Source of the DNA: Astragalus membranaceus
Taxonomy: Eukaryota > Streptophyta > Magnoliopsida > Fabales > Fabaceae
Reading direction: 5' to 3'
Length of the DNA stretch: 64,000 bases
Assembly: GCA_039519185.1 (NCBI GenBank)
Contig: CM076849.1
Coordinates: 115,697,806-115,761,805, forward strand
The notes under the pieces were generated by a model. That model was not told the DNA's origin and did no database searches. It worked only from the letters and a program-made list of their open reading frames with translations. Shown here in pieces: positions 22,924 to 34,771 of the stretch; within the stretch, counting starts at the first letter, position 1, and every line of letters starts with the position of its first letter. The translations under genes and the position numbers were made by a program.

Positions 22924-25900
22924 TGTAACACCCCCTTACTCAATTAGTTATTTCATCAAAAATCAGAGTTCAAAAATCTTTTTCCTTTTTAAAAAGGTAC
23001 ATCCTCCAGGGAATGCTACTTTCACCAAAACCTCACTTTAATTTAATAAACAGTACTTTTCACAAATAAATGTAATTACGTGATACATAGCACGACTTAA
23101 ATGGGGCGAACCCTTGAAACATCGTCTTCTCAAACCAGTCTTACATTACCAATATAATTAAACCTAACTAAAATAATAACAAAACAAATATAACAACCCG
23201 CCACCCCCAGTGCTACGCATCAGAGCAATACGCCACACTCAGACTGAGTAAGGAAGAACCTTCACTCGGAAACACCTGCACGTTGCCGACATGAGAAGCA
23301 ACATAAAGCAGTAGGGTGAGTCTCTTTACATAAATAATAACAAATATGATAAGCATTATTTTAGGGAAAGCAACTAAGGCACCAATTCCAAAAACAACAC
23401 CAGCATACAACATCAAATTCACCATGAACTCCTAATCAATCAAGAAACATCACCAAACAATACCAACAACAACAACGTGCACAACAACACTGACTTCACC
23501 AAACAACACCCACAACAACACTGGGCACAACAACATCAACAACAACAACAACATAATAATACACACCGCAATAAATAGCCTTGAAGGCACACACCGCTTT
23601 GGCCGGAGCCCAACACCGCTTTGGCCGAAGCCCAACACCGCTTTGGCCGAAGCCCAACACCGCTTTGTGCACATGGTTTATGTGACGCCATGAACATGCA
23701 CCATAACACAACACTCACACCGCAATAATTATTATACTCACCACTTTTTATTAGTACTCAACTCACCATCGTCAACAATATAAGCCTTGAGGGCACTCAC
23801 CACTTTGGCCGAAGCCTACATCACCGCTTTATTCCCCTCAATAATAATTACACCTCAACTTGTAGCTCTAAAGCTAGCATTTAACTCATCAATAGATACT
23901 CAGTTCCCCAATAAATATTCAACTCGCCAACAATTATACTTCATCATAGACATTGGACTAAACCGTCACTTACCTCGTCACTTACACCATCACTTACCTC
24001 GTTATTAATCCACCAAAACATCATCTATAGCTCTAAGGCTAACATCACCACATCCGTCACTAGCTCTATGGCTAACCTCACTGCACCAATCCATAGCTCT
24101 AGGGCTAACCACAACTCATCAGTCAATAGCTCTAAGGCTAACATCCATCTCACCGGACACATCGACCACTAGCGCTATGGCTAACATCAAACTCATCGGA
24201 CAATAGCTCTATATCTAACGTCCAACTCACCGGACACTTCGACACCGAACATAGTGGACTAAAATGTCACTACAAGGACCAACTCGTCACTTAAGGACCA
24301 AACGTCACATCACATTGCTTCACATCCACACTTCGACACCTACATGTCGACACCCATACTCCTACACCTCGTTACATCTACTCCTCAACACATACACCTC
24401 GGTACATAAACTGTACACTTCAGCAACTACAATTCGACAACACTAGCGTCAACATCCATACAATATACTTCGATATCTATACCCCTCGACCATGCTAACT
24501 TTGACAAACTTCCACTGCACTTCAGCAGCTACACTTAGGCAAGATTACACCACCCTTAATACCTCTACTCCTCGAAAATATAAACTTCGACCAACATACA
24601 CTTCACTTGGATTAACTGCACTTAGGCATTCTTACTCTACACCTTGACACTTCACTTAAGCAACTACACCTCATCATCACTCACCTCGGGTACTACCTTG
24701 GTTACTCTTGGGAACACCACCTCATCATCATTCACCTCCACAACTACCTCGGCTACACTTAGGAACACCACACCTAAACACAAAAGTTCACTTCGGCTAC
24801 TACACTTAAGCACATCACACTTAAACTCAACACTTAACTTAACACACATGTCCTTCGATGCACACCTACACTTCGGCACACACCTAAACTCGACTCACCT
24901 CCAATTCGACACATACATACTTACATCTCGACAGCTACTTATCAAAATTCTAACAAAAATCCGGCAGAGCTTCCTCTGCAATACGGACATCCCAAAATAC
25001 TATATATACCTGTATATCCAGTCCAGACACAATTTTTGTTTATAAATGATTATTTCCCACACAATCACGCACCACACACCAAGGCACGCCCCAAAGCGGG
25101 CACTAAGGCAACATCGTGCCACGCCTCGCCCACACACATCATTTAATTCAACCACGCACAACACATTTTATTCAACAATTCTACACCATTTCCTCAACTC
25201 TCATTTGAGCATTTATCAACATCAAACAACCAACAATTTTCACACAATTTCCAATGTTTCAACGTCACCTTAATTCAACAATTCAACAATTATTTCACAC
25301 CACAACCAACACCATTCATATTCACCTTATTGAAGCAATTACCAAACAATTCACATGCATACGCAACAACATAGACATTTTCCAACATCAAATAACATGT
25401 TTTCACCAAACTAAACTCAATCACAACAACAAACATAAAAATAACACCACAATCAACCCTTTGAACCACCCTAGAACCCAACCCACCTATAAAACAAATC
25501 ATATAAGTTATTATATAGGTAAAGGAGAGCCCCCTAACCTTAGGAAAATTGAAGAAATCAAGCAAAACTCCAAGCACGAAACTCCGAGAACTACGAACAC
25601 GCTTCGGATCCGCTCCGAAAGTTCTAAAACCGAACCCATCAACCGAAACTCCCCAAAATCACTCCCAATTCGAAACCCATGCCTTCCGAAACCTTAATCT
25701 AACTTCCATTAGGTTCAAACTTCGTCTTCTCCACTTTGAGCTCGAATAGGTCAACAATGGTAAAACAAAAACGGGTAGAAATTAGGGGTTAAAAGTTACT
25801 TCAATGCGAAGAGGATGAAAAATAAGAGAGATTGATATAAAAAGCCCCTTACCTAGATTAGAATTGAGGGAGATCTCCCCCCCCTTTCTCCCTCGCGGTC

Positions 25901-26261
25901 ACGTCTGTCTCTCCCTGTCTCGCGCTGCTTCACGGTTCCTCTCCCAATGTTTCTCTTTTTTTTTTCTTTCAGCCCGTTCCCCCACTCTCTCGCTGCCTTC
26001 TTTCTTTTTCTTCTTATTTCTTTCTTCTTTCATTTATTTCTTTAGGCCCAACCAAAGGCCCTAATTGCACCCCCCTCAAATTTCTTCTACCACTCCCTAA
26101 CACACACGAAATACTCACTCTATTACTTCCACCACTTAATTATTTGTTAACACCACTCCATTGATTTAATAAGATACCATATTATTATTTCTAATATTTC
26201 TCCACAAACTAATTCCTTCTAATTAATAAAATAATTATCCAATTATTTTTGGGGCGTTACA
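22924..26261 (-). mobile_element. Element H 3' LTR
   Basis: On the minus strand it starts TGTAACGCCCC and ends GGGGGTGTTACA. The plus-strand frames that fill it are short, Thr/His-rich and repeat-derived. It includes CAACACCGCTTTGGCC repeats at about 23598-23665 and TAGCTCTAAGGCTAACAT repeats at about 24023-24215. Confidence 0.88.
23598..23668. repeat. 22-bp CACCGCTTTGGCC repeat, H 3' LTR
   Basis: Three full units plus a partial one. The partner LTR (about 27700-27797) has four plus a partial, so one unit was gained or lost since insertion. Confidence 0.8.
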
Positions 26262-27024
26262 ACTCTCCCCCACTTAGAATATTTTCGTCCTCGAAAGCTA
26301 CACCAATTATATGAATGCATCAATTCCATCAGTCATATTCCTGCTCCCAACTATCAACAACTCCTTCTTGTATACTAAGCACTAGGTCATACACACCTCT
26401 CTGCGCCCTTACCTTGCACCAAAACTCTATTTTCAGGGTCACCAAAGTCTCACACGATCACTCGAATCCTACATAGGTTCTTATTTGACTACCATACTCT
26501 TAATAACTATCATCCTACCTCAAGTTTCCCAGAAACCACATTTCTAAACTAGTTCAAAAAGGCATGCTTTACCACTTTGCATGAACTTCAACCTCCAGTA
26601 TCGATCCCTATCTCTACCTCTCCTTACTATATCTCCCAACTCAAATACACAGACATCCATAATACACCTACTTACTTAAATTCAAGGATCACCCAACTTG
26701 CACACAACACTCAATTACTCAAGTTGAAATTAATACATATTCAAAATATAAAATAACCACGAGTTATTGTCACCTCTTTCATTGGGGATGAGTCGTTGGG
26801 GTGATCAGTCCCTCCTACTCACGCAACCAAGTACTTAAGGTCTCAACACTTCGTCTTTTCAAATTTTCACATACCTCAATAATACAAACAACAATCACAA
26901 ACAACTACAAGCAACACAACGAAAATCTACAACAAAGTCCTTGTCGGAGATCGACAAGGAACTCCAAGACACTGCGACTAGACGACTTGGCCGGACAGAC
27001 CGAACTTTTGCTCTGATACCAACT
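26262..27024 (-). mobile_element. Element H interior, non-coding
   Basis: These 763 bp lie between PBS and PPT. On the minus strand it opens with the PBS and a leader typical of chromoviruses and ends at the PPT (26262-26275, minus strand AAGTGGGGGAGAGT). I see no gag, zinc knuckle or pol motif on either strand. Confidence 0.8.
27010..27021 (-). other. Primer binding site of H (initiator tRNA-Met)
   Basis: The minus strand reads TGGTATCAGAGC three bases after the 5' LTR. Confidence 0.9.
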
Positions 27025-30000
27025 TGTAACACCCCCTTACTCAATTAGTTATTTAATCAATAATCAGAGTTCAAAAATCTTTTTCCTTTTTAAAAAGGTA
27101 CATCCTCCAGGGAATGCTACTTTCACCAAAACCTCACTTTAATTTAATAAACAGTACTTTTCACAAATAAATGTAATTACGTGATACATAGCACGACTTA
27201 AATGGGGCGAACCCTTGAAACATCGTTTTCTCAAACCAGTCTTACATTACCAATATAATTAAACCTAACTAAAATAATAACAAAACAAATATAACAACCC
27301 GCCACCCCCAGTGCTACGCATCAGAGCAATACGCCACACTCAGGCTGAGTAAGGAAGAACCTTCACTCGGAAACACCTGCACGTTGCCGACATGAGAAGC
27401 AACATAAAGCAGTAGGGTGAGTCTCTTTACATAAATAATAACAAATATGATAAGCATTATATTAGGGAAAGCAACTAAGGCACCAATTCCAAAAACAACA
27501 CCAGCATACAACATCAAATTCACCATCAACTCCTAATCAATCAAGAAACATCACCAAACAATACCAACAACAACAACGTGCACAACAACGCTGACTTCAC
27601 CAAACAACACCCACAACAACACTGGGCACAACAACATCAACATCAACAACAACAACAACATAATAATAATACACACCGCAATAAATAGCCTTGAAGGCAC
27701 ACACCGCTTTGGCCGAAGCCCAACACCGCTTTGGCCGGAGCCCAACACCGCTTTGGCCGAAGCCCAACACCGCTTTGGCCGAAGCCCAACACCGCTTTGT
27801 GCACATGGTTTATGTGACGCCATGAACATGCGACACAACACAACACTCACACCGCAATAATTATTATACTCACCACTTTTTATTAGTACTCAACTCACCA
27901 TCGTCAACAATATAAGCCTTGAGGGCACTCACCACTTTGGCCGAAGCCTACATCACCGCTTTATTCCCCTCAATAATAATTACACCTCAACTTGTAGCTC
28001 TAAAGCTAGCATTTAACTCATCAATAGATACTCAGTTCCCCAATAAATATTCAACTCGCCAACAATTATACTTCATCATAGACATTGGACTAAACCGTCA
28101 CTTACCTCGTCACTTACACCATCACTTACCTCGTTATTAATCCACCAAAACATCATCTATAGCTCTAAGGCTAACATCACCACATCCGTCACTAGCTCTA
28201 TGGCTAACCTCACTGCACCAATCCATAGCTCTAGGGCTAACCACAACTCATCAGTCAATAGCTCTAAGGCTAACATCCATCTCACCGGACACATCGACCA
28301 CTAGCGCTATGGCTAACATCAAACTCATCGGACAATAGCTCTATATCTAACGTCCAACTCACCGGACACTTCGACACCGAACGTAGTGGACTAAAATGTC
28401 ACTACAAGGACCAACTCGTCACTTAAGGACCAAACGTCACATCACATTGCTTCACATCCACACTTCGACACCTACATGTCGACACCCATACTCCTACACC
28501 TCGTTACATCTACTCCTCAACACATACACCTCGGTACATAAACTGTACACTTCAGCAACTACAATTCGACAACACTAGCATCAATATCCATACAATATAC
28601 TTCGATATCTATACCCCTCGACCATGCTAACTTTGACAAACTTCCACTGCACTTCAGCAGCTACACTTAAGCAAGATTACACCACCCTTAATACCTCTAC
28701 TCCTCGAAAATATATACTTCGACCAACATACACTTCACTTGGATTAACTGCACTAAGGAATTCTTACTCTACACCTTGACACTTCACTTAAGCAACTACA
28801 CCTCATCATCACTCACCTCGGGTACTACCTTGATTACTCTTGGGAACACCACCTCATCATCATTCACCTCCACAACTACCTCGGCTACACTTAGGAACAC
28901 CACACCTAAACACAAAAGTTCACTTCGGCTACTACACTTAAGCACATCACACTTAAACTCAACACTTAACTTTAACACACATGTCCTTCGACGCACACCT
29001 ACACTTCGGCACACACCTAAACTCGACTCACCTCCAATTCGACACATACATACTTACATCTCGACAGCTACTTATCAAAATTCTAACAAAAATACGGCAG
29101 AGCTTCCTCTGCAATACGGACATCCCAAAATACTATATATACCTGTATATCCAGTCCAGACACAATTTTTGTTTATAAATGATTATTTCCCACACAATCA
29201 CGCACCACACACCAAGGCGCGCCCCAAAGCGGGCACTAAGGCAACATCGTGCCACCCCTCACCCACACACATCATTTAATTCAACCACGCACAACACATT
29301 TTATTCAACAATTCTACACCATTTCCTCAACTCTCACTTGAGCATTTATCAACATCAAACAACCAACAATTTTCACACAATTTACAATGTTTCAACGTCA
29401 CCTTAATTCAACAATTCAACAATTATTTCACACCACAACCAACACCATTCATATTCACCTTATTGAAGCAATTACCAAACAATTCACATGCATACGCAAC
29501 AACATAGACATTTTCCAACATCAAATAACATGTTTTCACCAAACTAAACTCAATCACAACAACAAACATAAAAATAACACCACAATCAACCCTTTGAACC
29601 ACCCTAGAACCCAACCCACCTATAAAACAAATCATATAAGCTATTATATAGGTAAAGGAGAGCCCCCTAACCTTAGGAAAATTGAAGAAATCAAGCAAAA
29701 CTCCAAGCACGAAACTCCGACGAACTACGAACACGCTCCGGATCCGCTCCGAAAGTTCTAAAACCGAACCCATCAACCGAAACTCCCCAAAATCACTCCC
29801 AATTGGAAACCCATGCCTTCTGAAACCTTAATCTAACTTCCATTAGGTTCAAACTTCGTCTTCTCCACTTTGAGCTCGAATAGGTCAACAATGGTAAAAC
29901 GAAAACGGGTAGAAATTAGGGGTTAAAAGTTACTTCAATGCGAAGAGGATGAAAAATAAGAGAGATTGATATAAAAAGCCCCTTACCTAGATTAGAATTG

Positions 30001-30395
30001 AGGGAGATCTCCCCCCCCTTTCTCCCTCGCGGTCACGTCTCTCTCTCCCTGTCTCGCGCTGCTTCACGGTTCCTCTCCCACTGTTTCTCTTTTTTTTTTC
30101 TTTCAGCCCGTTCCCCCACTCTCTCGCTGTCTTCTTTCTTTTTCTTCTTATTTCTTTCTTCTTTCATTTATTTCTTTAGGCCCAACCAAAGGCCCTAATT
30201 GCACCCCCCTCAAATTTCTTCTACCACTCCCTAACACACACGAAATACTCACTCTATTACTTCCACCACTTAATTATTTGTTAACACCACTCCATTGATT
30301 TAATAAGATACCATATTATTATTTCTAATATTTCTCCACAAACTAATTCCTTCTAGTTAATAAAATAATTATCCAATTATTTTTGGGGCGTTACA
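27025..30395 (-). mobile_element. Element H 5' LTR
   Basis: 3371 bp, bounded by TGTAAC and GTTACA. It is the promoter-bearing LTR for the minus-strand transcript. No convincing TATA box could be chosen. Confidence 0.88.
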
Positions 30396-31716
30396 GCACC
30401 CCACACGTCCTCTCTACTGAGAGGGAACCTTTAGTTAAATGTGTGGTTTTTAGTGTATTGACTTGAAAATACTTAATTTTGCCTCTCTACTTCTCATTGA
30501 AAAAACTCTTTATGAAAATCTTTATTTATTATGAAAAAAAGGGGGAAAAGTGGTTTTTAAGAAAAAACGCTTGACGGGACATGGCCCGCTCCTACGTATC
30601 TCCCGGTGCGATGGAGAACTCAAAGCTACGTAGTTCTTCTTTTTTTGGAAAACGGTTTTTGTTTTTTATCTTGTTTAATTGTGAGAATTCAGCTTTCATG
30701 ATGATCAATTGAGCAAAGGCTCCAAGTGACCACCATTAGCACTCCATTGTTAATAATCATGCAAGCAAAGGCTTCGCAAGACTACTAACAAAGTTTTTGA
30801 TTTAGTGAAAATCTTTAGGAAAATTAGGCGTTCATGATGATCAATTGAGCAAAGGCTCCAAGTGATCGCCACTGGTACCTCATTGTTAATAATCATGCAA
30901 GCAAAGGCTTCGCAAGACTACTTAACAAAGTTTGATTTTGAAGAGTTTTCGCAATTGGATTGATTCTCGTTTAGGGAAAAGAAAATCTGTTATTTTGAAA
31001 AAAAGGTTGGTGAGAAAAAGGTTTACCTAGGGGAAAGAAGTATGTTTGTATTTATTTTAATTTAGAAATTGTTTGTTTTAAATAGGGATTTTAGGACATG
31101 ATCCGTAACGGTTCATTTGTAGTCCTGAAAAGCTGACTAATCCGACTGTACAGTCGACTTAATCCCCTATTTATATTTTTAAAATTTTTATAAAATAATT
31201 TGTGTATTTAAAAAAATTAATGACGACACTAACAATTAATAAAGCGTAAAGTTAATAAATAAATAACTATACATATAAATAAATAAATGAATAAATAAAA
31301 AATAATTATTTACATAGATAAATAAACAATATAAATAATAAATAAGTATGTACATAAATAAACAGTATACATAATAAATAAATATATACAAAAATAAATA
31401 AATAAATTAAATAAATAAATGCAAAACTAACCTCCAGCTGATCAATGCGATCAACGCCGAAACGGACCGAGCAATCTGACCATATAAACCGCGAACCGGA
31501 CTCCTATCTGGTCCGTTTTCACCCGAAAACCACCAAGTAAAGGACCTCAACGGCCATCCCAAAAATAACTAAAGACGGGCTTTCAATCTAACGGACTGCA
31601 AAAGCTAGTCCAAAAGAATTAAAGACAGGCTTTTAATCTAATGGACTGCAAATGCTAGCCCAAAAGATCACTTACCCCATCAATCACCCATGTCCATAGC
31701 CTTTGCATCTCCATCT

Positions 31717-31725
31717 CTTTTATAA
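31717..31725 (-). promoter_or_regulatory. TATA box, B 5' LTR
   Basis: The minus strand reads TTATAAAAG, 115 bp downstream of the nearer MSA site in this uninterrupted copy of U3. Confidence 0.7.
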
Positions 31726-31839
31726 CCAAAGGCTAGGTAGTTCTTGTTTCTCCCAAGCAATGTGGGACTAAAACAACATAGAAAAGCAATTTTCGTTTTT
31801 CTCAAACCAGCCATATTGACAATGCGATTTCGGATTCGT

Positions 31840-32029
31840 TAACCGTTGGATCATCATTGTTTTTTGACACCAGGTTCATGAGACATCCATCTTCACTTCT
31901 ACCGTTTGGATCGTCGAAACGAGGTCTGAGGAGAGAGAAATTGCCTTCGCAAAAAGTAGAAAAAAAAACTCCCGTTTTTCTCAAACCAGCCACCGTACAA
32001 GTGCGATTCTGGAATCGTTAACCGTTGGA
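31840..32029 (-). promoter_or_regulatory. MSA site pair, B 5' LTR
   Basis: TCCAACGGTTA occurs on the minus strand at 31840-31850 and 32019-32029, 179 bp apart as in the other LTR. Nearby bases have changed between LTRs, but both 11-bp sites are intact in all four copies. Confidence 0.7.
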
Positions 32030-32427
32030 TCATCGTTGTTTTTTGACACCAAGTTCATGAGACATCCATCTTCACTTTCACCGGTCGGATCGTCGAAATG
32101 ATGTCCGAAGAGAGAGAAATCACCTTTGCAAAGTAGCTGCTGTTTTGGGTACTTGGTTTATTTTTGTATTTTTGTAACTTTGGCATTCATGGGCCAAGCC
32201 GTGTACATGGACATTCTCCTTTTTTGTAATAATAATCTTTTATTGCACCTCCCCTTTTTTATTTTCTTTTGTAATTTGTATTATTTCTTATCTATTTTAT
32301 TTTTTATTTTCGTTTTTTTAATTAAAGATATTGTAACAAGAAAATTAAATTAAATCTACTATGTAATTTTTGTGTTGAAAGTTAGGGTTTGGACCTAAGC
32401 CGGACAAAATTGGGGTATGACACCTCA

Positions 32428-33413
32428 ATTTCAAAAGACGTTTCAAAAAGATTTTTATTCTTAAGGCTCGTTAAAACTACGTCGCTTTGATTCCCATTTG
32501 GGATACGTAGGAGCGAGTCACATTCTCGTCAAGCGCGATCATAAAAAGTTTAGCATTTGCATAACAAAAAGAAAAGAGTTATTTTCCTAACAAAAAGAAT
32601 CACTTTCACAAACCTTTTCCTTTCTAAAAACCATTTTCAACCCATCGTTGCTAGTGGTTAATCAGAACCCTTGTTCGTCTAGCCATTGGTAGCGATGTCT
32701 TTCTCCCCAAAGAATAACAAGCGATGATCACTCGTAGCCTTTGTTAGTTTGATCATTCGTGCCAATCAATCTCTTTCGAAAACCACTTTCAAAAGAGCAA
32801 ATAAAAACGGGTTGCTACTAATAGTCAATCAGAACCTTTGTTCGTCTGACTAGTGGTATTGACTCTCATTTTCTAGAGTACTTAGCGGTGATTACCCATG
32901 ACCTTGGTTAGTTTAATCATTCACTAAATGCTCGTCCTATTTCGAAAACTCACTAAAAAAGATAAAAAACAAAAACTTTTCAAAAAGACAAAGAAGAACT
33001 ACGTAGCTTTGAATTCTCCATCGCACCGGGAGATACGTAGGAGCGGGCCATGTCCCGTCAAGCGTTTTTTCTAAAAAACCATTTTTCCCCCTTTTTCATA
33101 ATGAATAATGATTTTCATTAAGAATTTTTCAATAAGAAGTAGAGAGGCAAAATTTAGTATTTTCAAGTCAACACACTAAAACCACACATTTAATTAAAGG
33201 TTCCCTCTCAGTAGAGAGGGCGTGTGGGGTGCTAACACCTTCCCTGCGCGTAACCGACCCCCGAACCCTATTCTCTAGTTTCGCAAGACCAATCGCTTTC
33301 CAAAAATGGTTTTCCTAATATTTTCCTTAATAAATATTGGTGGCGGCCCCATTGTCTTAGAAAAAGTTGTGAACGAGGAAGGTTCTCCCTCGGGGACTTT
33401 TTCGGGCGCAACA
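32428..33413 (+). mobile_element. Element A 3' LTR, right part
   Basis: This continues the LTR interrupted at 7631. It holds two TACGTAG hairpin blocks (32476-32535 and 32995-33062), the CCCTCT hairpin near 33210 and the intact LTR end GGGCGCAACA at 33413. Confidence 0.9.
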
Positions 33414-33414
33414 C

Positions 33415-33640
33415 CCATGAGGGCGCCAATGAAAAAGCAGCCAGCGCCCATGAGGGCGCCTGGCAGGGCGCTAGTGAAGAGCAACCAACGCCCATGAGGG
33501 CGCCTGGCAGGGCGCCAGTGAAGAGCGGCCAGCACCCATGAGGGCGCCTGGAAGGGCGGCAATGAAGAAGCAGGCAGCGTCCATGAGGGCGACTGGCAGG
33601 AGGGCGCCTGGCATGAGGGCGCCTGGCAAGAGATGGTCTG
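33415..33640. repeat. GGCGCC-rich minisatellite in F
   Basis: Units of roughly 36-45 bp begin CCATGAGGGCGCC and include CTGGCAGGGCGCC. The palindrome GGCGCC recurs many times. Confidence 0.8.
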
Positions 33641-33690
33641 GAAGCCAATCCTTCGCAAGGGGGCAGCCCGCACTGTGCCACAGGGCGCCC

Positions 33691-33875
33691 AAGGCACCCA
33701 TGAGGGCACCAAAACCTTGTCTCGCAAAATCTGCTCCACGAGGAGACACCCGGCGTATAGGCACCCAAGGCACCCATGAGGGAACCAAAACCTTGTCTCG
33801 CAAAATCTGCCCCCCGAGAAGACACCCAGCATATAGGCACCCAAGGCACCCATGAGGGCACCAAAGCGTGCGGCA
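33691..33875. repeat. 76-bp tandem repeat in F
   Basis: AAGGCACCCATGAGGG starts at 33691, 33767 and 33843, 76 bp apart. Units share CTTGTCTCGCAAAATCTG. Confidence 0.85.
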
Positions 33876-34401
33876 AACCGGCAACCAATGCGCCCAGTAG
33901 GGCGCCAACTCTCACCTTCGCAATGGGGGAGACAACACTGTTCAACAAGGCGCCCCAGGCACCGATAAGGGCACCACACCTTGTCTTGCGAATCCTGCTC
34001 CACAAGGAGACACCCAGCGCACGCACGCGGGGAACAACACCAAGGGCACCCAGGAGGGTGCCAACTCTCAGGAACAAACAAGCGTCCAGCAAGGCGCCCA
34101 GGAGGGTGCCAACTGCAGAACTTAGCACTTGGCACAAGGCGCCCAAGAGGGCGCCAACATCAGGATACGGCACCGTGTGTGTGACGGTGACAACGAAGTG
34201 ATCTTATACGAATCGACAAGACAGACAAAGTAACGCTTCACGGCGAAGAAAAAATTTCCCTTTTTTACTTTAGAGAGTGAAAATGATAAAACACGGTCGT
34301 GACAAAGGCAGTGTCCCACTCGACTTCATAAATCCGGCGAATCGGGGAAAATCCTTCAAGCCAAGACCATCCTCCGGAATAATCTCAGCTTAGGGGGCAA
34401 C

Positions 34402-34771
34402 TATTCTGGACTGGACCAAGAGGTCCATTTAGCAATTCCAGGAGGTGCATTTAGCAATGGATATGGATTGGCCCAATCACTTTGGCCCTTATCCACAACA
34501 TACAAGCCCAATCACGCTTGGACGGTTAAGATCTATTCCGCTGATCCGACGATCCACAAACGGGAACGATTTCTTATAAATACCGGCTCGCATAGCCATT
34601 TACGAGGTACAGACTCTTCCCTTGCAAATTCACTAGCTTATTCTCATACTGACTTGAGCGTCAGAGTGGCTTTGTAGGTACCCCCCCCCCCCGGGAGCTC
34701 ATTGACCTCCTGCCAGGGCAGCAATAGACCTACCGACAGTAGCCGACTAAAATACTGCTAGGTACAGAACA
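34402..34771 (+). mobile_element. Element F LTR (Tat/Retand-like)
   Basis: It starts after the purine tract and carries a TATA box CTTATAAATA (34573-34582). Then comes TTGAGCGTCAGAGTGG, a phrase I associate with Tat-type LTRs. A run of 13 Cs begins at 34681. The right boundary is set where CACTA transposase homology resumes and is approximate. The length of about 370 bp is close to E's 392 bp. The first bases TATT deviate from the usual TG. Confidence 0.55.

Larger units (their letters stand above)
22924..30395 (-). mobile_element. Element H: non-coding chromovirus derivative (LARD)
   Basis: A 7472-bp insertion with GCACC on both sides (22919-22923 and 30396-30400). It consists of two long LTRs (3338 and 3371 bp) and a 763-bp interior without any gag or pol frame. 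The iMet PBS and the 3' end (GGACGAAAATATTC, then a GTGGGGGAGAGT tract) resemble Tekay-type elements such as D, which probably supply its proteins. The LTRs differ by scattered substitutions, a 22-bp repeat unit and small indels, so H is older than G. Confidence 0.88.
7632..32422 (-). mobile_element. Element B: Ogre-like non-autonomous element in A's LTR
   Basis: The whole insertion runs from TGTTGCGCCC to GGGGTATGACA and is flanked by CCTCA (7627-7631 and 32423-32427). Read on the minus strand it has a 5' LTR (22738-32422), PBS, non-coding interior (16429-22737), PPT and 3' LTR (7632-16428). Each LTR carries one further element (H and G). Without those the LTRs are about 2208 and 2212 bp. 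They differ at scattered positions, so the insertion is older than G or E. B shares the last ~410 bp of its LTR and its interior with A. Confidence 0.9.
22738..32422 (-). mobile_element. Element B 5' LTR, split by element H
   Basis: The LTR parts are 22738-22923 and 30401-32422. H plus one GCACC copy lies between. On the minus strand this is the transcribing LTR: MSA sites at 31840-31850 and 32019-32029, TATA at 31717-31725. H inserted near the U5 end, in the GGTGCTAACACC motif. Confidence 0.9.
33414..34401 (+). mobile_element. Element F: 3' untranslated part of a Tat/Retand-like element
   Basis: The sequence between A's LTR and the F LTR is filled by GC-rich tandem repeats up to about 34170, then unique sequence ending in a purine tract GCTTAGGGGGCAAC. 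That tract matches the PPT form of element E. F's coding part would lie beyond A, to the left of the window. No gene is seen; the 301- and 286-codon minus-strand frames are by-products of the repeats. Confidence 0.6.

Noticed and set aside
24644..25697. Thr/His/Ser-rich frames in H's LTRs (also 28776-29761)
   Set aside because: They lie on the antisense strand of an LTR, come from CAC-rich DNA and show no domain.
33268..34173. Long minus-strand frames of 301 and 286 codons
   Set aside because: They arise because the minisatellite unit lengths keep several frames open; the peptides are repeats of the arrays and begin inside A's LTR. No domain is seen.
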